This document shows, piece by piece, positions 61,810-64,000 of a DNA stretch of 64,000 nt. The stretch's first letter is position 1. Each line of letters starts with the position of its first letter. The notes beneath the pieces are model-generated. The model did not search any database. It was not told where the DNA came from and was given only the letters and a program-made list of their open reading frames with translations. This DNA comes from Cuneatibacter caecimuris. GTDB taxonomy: Bacteria > Bacillota > Clostridia > Lachnospirales > Lachnospiraceae. A program made the position numbers and the translations under genes. The stretch lies in assembly GCF_004216775.1 (NCBI RefSeq), contig NZ_SGXF01000003.1, positions 145,224-209,223 of the forward strand. Reading direction: 5' to 3'.

Positions 61810-62708
61810 GAAGACCTCCCGGCGTCCCAGCGTTCCACAATTCCGATCCCCAAAGGATATGGGCCGGTGTGCACGCCGATGGTTGCGCCGATTTGGCGTA
61901 TGGGCAGGCTGTCTTTCGGGAGCTGGCCGTTTAATGCTTCCAGAACCTTATCCTGAAAAGGCACGGCTTCCTCGTGGTTTATGCCTGCGCCCAGGGCAAA
62001 AGAATATTTCTGTGGATCTAAACCGTGTTTTTCAAAATGCTCCGTAAGCTTCTGGACTACTTTATCCAGCGATTTTTTCCGGCTGCGGGCAATGCCTCCA
62101 AGGAAAATTTCCCCCTGTTTGAGGGTGATGACAGGGCGGAGAGACAGCCAGTTTGTGACCATGCCGGCCACTTTGCCGGCCCGGCCGCCTTTCAGGAGAT
62201 AGTCCATATTAGCGATGGTAAAGAAAATCCTGCCGGTATGTTTGATTTCTCCAATCCGTTTTACCAAATCTTCATAGGAGAGTCCGGCCTGCCGCATACG
62301 GGCGGCCTCCACTGCTACAAGCCCTTGCAGCACGGTGTTCACTGTAGTATCAATCACGGTAATTTTGATATCCGGATATTTTTCCAGCACGGCCGAACGG
62401 GCGGCTACAGCGGAATTGTAGGAGCCGCTGAATTTTGTGGTGATGCAGAGGCAGATGATGTCCGTGCCTTTTTCTGCATATGGAAGAAAAGCATTGATAA
62501 AATCCTGTACTGACGGAAGGGAGGATTTGGGACATGCCTTGGGGTGGTCGATCATTTCCTGGTAAAAATCTAATACGCCCACTTCGGCAATTTCCTTTCG
62601 GTAGACCTCCCCATCAAGAGAGACATAAAAGGGAACCACATGGATTCCATACTGCTCTGCTAATTCCGGCCCCAGATCGCAGGAGCCATCGCTGATAATC
62701 TGATACAT
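61806..62708 (-). CDS. DegV family fatty-acid-binding protein
   Basis: A 300-residue DegV protein. The N-terminal motif IISDGSCDLGPELAEQYGIHVVPFYVS and SSLPSVQDF near 81 shape the fatty-acid pocket; VIDTTVNTVLQGL near 137 belongs to the second domain. In Gram-positive bacteria such proteins (FakB) present a fatty acid to the kinase FakA for phosphorylation. It precedes and overlaps the ABC exporter gene. Transcription runs leftward from the 210-bp gap before the next gene. Confidence 0.92.
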   Translation of the reverse strand: MYQIISDGSCDLGPELAEQYGIHVVPFYVSLDGEVYRKEIAEVGVLDFYQEMIDHPKACPKSSLPSVQDFINAFLPYAEKGTDIICLCITTKFSGSYNSAVAARSAVLEKYPDIKITVIDTTVNTVLQGLVAVEAARMRQAGLSYEDLVKRIGEIKHTGRIFFTIANMDYLLKGGRAGKVAGMVTNWLSLRPVITLKQGEIFLGGIARSRKKSLDKVVQKLTEHFEKHGLDPQKYSFALGAGINHEEAVPFQDKVLEALNGQLPKDSLPIRQIGATIGVHTGPYPLGIGIVERWDAGRSS

Positions 62709-62919
62709 AGTATTAAAAACCCTTTCATTTGTTGATATCCTCTATATTCTAGCATAATCTGGAAGGTTGTCAATCCGGGAAGCATAATACAAAAATCAGT
62801 AAAACTTAAAAGTGCAGGATTTTACAGGAAACAGTTGCAGTTTTTCCATTCAATTTGTCAAAAATTGTTGATAGAATACAAATATCCAAAACAGTTGAAT
62901 CAAATAAAAGGAGGAACAC

Positions 62920-64000
62920 ATGAAAAGAAGATTTTATTGTGCAGTGATGGCCGGAGTGATGGCCGCGGCAATGACGGGATGCGGGAATACGGACAGCAGC
63001 AAGACCACAGTGGCCGCAGGAACAGAGAACGCAAATGTGAAGGGTGGGGAACTGAGCATTCTGGCACCCCAGAACAGCGTAAACGACGGAACATATGCCA
63101 TGGTGGATGCTTTTGAGAAAAAGTACGGCGTCAAGGTATCTCTGGAACTGCTTCCGGACAATGAGGCGGAAAATCTGATTCGGTCCAGAGCGGCAACAGG
63201 GGATTTGGGAGATATTGTGGATTTTCATTCCGGATCTCAGCTCAGCACTCTGAGCCCCGGCGATAATCTGATGGATATTACCGGAGAAGGGTATCTGAAG
63301 AATGTGGACGATACCTTCCTGGATTGCGTGACTGTGGACGGAAAGGTGTATGGTACGCCAGTAGGCCCTACCTATGCGGGAGGCGTATTTTATAATAAGA
63401 AGATCTATGAGGAATTAAAGCTGGAAGTGCCGAAGACATGGGAAGAATTCCTGGAAAACTGCAGCGCCTGCCAAAATGCCGGATATACGGGCATCATCGG
63501 AACATACGGGGACGCCTGGACCTCACAGCTGCTTCTTTTGTCGGATTTTTACTATCTGAATTCCAGCGAGCCGGATTTTGCAGAGAAATATACTGCCGGA
63601 GAAGTGACGCTGGAGGACGCGCCGGAGTATTTGAAGAGCCTTGAAAAGCTGGCTGCCCAGAAAGAGTATTTCAATGCGGATTTCCTTTCCAGTACAAATG
63701 ACGACGGATGCAGGATGCTGGTAGAAGGAAAAGGTGCGCACCAGATCATGCGGACCAGAGAGTATAACAGCATGGTAGAAAGCTACCCGGAGGCTGAGGA
63801 ACTGATTGGATTCTTCGCAGTTCCCGGAGAGGACGGTTCAGACAGTGGAATTACTGTCTGGATGCCTCATGGATTCTATATCGCCAAAAACGCAAAGAAC
63901 CTGGAAAACGCGAAACTGTGGCAGGAATTTACCACTACTGAAGAAGCTGCCAAGGCTTATGCTGCGGCCTCCTCTCCCATGGGGCCTTTTATGCTCAAAG
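62920..64000 (+). CDS. Extracellular solute-binding lipoprotein (3' end outside the window)
   Basis: At least 360 residues, cut by the window end. The signal peptide ends in lipobox MTGC with Cys21 as the lipid anchor. The rest matches family 1 sugar-binding proteins: FEKKYGVKVSLELLP, TVDGKVYGTPVGPTYAGGVFYNKKIYEEL (about 136-165), VPKTWEEF, and a late FYIAKNAKNLENAKLWQEFT. AAGGAGG lies seven bases before the ATG at 62920. Permease genes may follow outside the window, or, as at 48505, it may serve a sensor. The 62709-62919 gap holds promoters in both directions but no consensus boxes that I trust. Confidence 0.88.
   Translation, partial: MKRRFYCAVMAGVMAAAMTGCGNTDSSKTTVAAGTENANVKGGELSILAPQNSVNDGTYAMVDAFEKKYGVKVSLELLPDNEAENLIRSRAATGDLGDIVDFHSGSQLSTLSPGDNLMDITGEGYLKNVDDTFLDCVTVDGKVYGTPVGPTYAGGVFYNKKIYEELKLEVPKTWEEFLENCSACQNAGYTGIIGTYGDAWTSQLLLLSDFYYLNSSEPDFAEKYTAGEVTLEDAPEYLKSLEKLAAQKEYFNADFLSSTNDDGCRMLVEGKGAHQIMRTREYNSMVESYPEAEELIGFFAVPGEDGSDSGITVWMPHGFYIAKNAKNLENAKLWQEFTTTEEAAKAYAAASSPMGPFMLK

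Overview
This is a chromosomal window from a low-to-mid GC, spore-forming anaerobic Firmicute, most probably a Lachnospiraceae-type Clostridium relative. Pointers are a spoIIID gene, a flavodiiron protein, an archaeal-type aspartyl-tRNA synthetase next to gatCAB, a glutamine synthetase followed by an ANTAR antiterminator gene, strong AGGAGG-type ribosome binding sites and textbook sigma-A promoters. I see no prophage, insertion sequence or CRISPR array. Genus and species cannot be fixed from the sequence alone.

Layout. 1-310: two and a half copies of a 125-bp hairpin-rich repeat. 376-1018: a six-tRNA operon (Pro, Gly, Arg, His, Gln, Lys) with a consensus promoter and one terminator; a tRNA-Val gene lies on the other strand. 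1364-10419: a membrane protein, spoIIID, a CmpB-type membrane protein, two copies of an unexplained structured non-coding element, an mreB-like gene, recD2, comF, an aromatic-acid-exporter-like protein and small membrane proteins. 10524-14152: rpmG-secE-nusG-rplK-rplA, then rplJ-rplL behind an L10 leader. 14156-20791: a zinc-ribbon/DUF2085 pair, an ABC exporter encoded with an ECF sigma factor and its probable anti-sigma partner, a DUF6512 protein and a cysteine-rich repeat protein. 20893-23364: deoB and a flavodiiron protein. 23462-31878: a two-component system and an ABC efflux operon with two membrane-fusion adaptors; both promoters carry the same direct-repeat operator. 31904-33556: an acyltransferase and a zinc phospholipase C-like protein.

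33568-43805 is a nitrogen-assimilation block: an ammonium transporter fused to a PII domain, gltB, gltD, glnA and an ANTAR antiterminator (NitR type). Amt, gltB and glnA each have an intrinsic terminator between promoter and start codon, which fits control by antitermination. 43822-48376 encodes aspartyl-tRNA synthetase plus GatCAB, the transamidation route to Asn-tRNA and Gln-tRNA. 48505-53138 pairs a solute-binding lipoprotein with a large hybrid histidine kinase and no transporter. 53256-58580 is uvrB-uvrA behind a LexA-box promoter, but a decayed DUF1016-like gene and a 26-bp perfect palindrome lie between promoter and genes. The window closes with a membrane protein, a GNAT acetyltransferase, an ABC exporter with a DegV protein, and a solute-binding lipoprotein cut by the window end.

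The best candidates for something undescribed are the duplicated structured element upstream of mreB (3595-4050), the immediate-terminator leaders of the nitrogen regulon with a tiny reading frame at the glnA start site, the shared 11-bp direct-repeat operators of the efflux regulon, and the palindrome/remnant inserted in the SOS leader of uvrBA.
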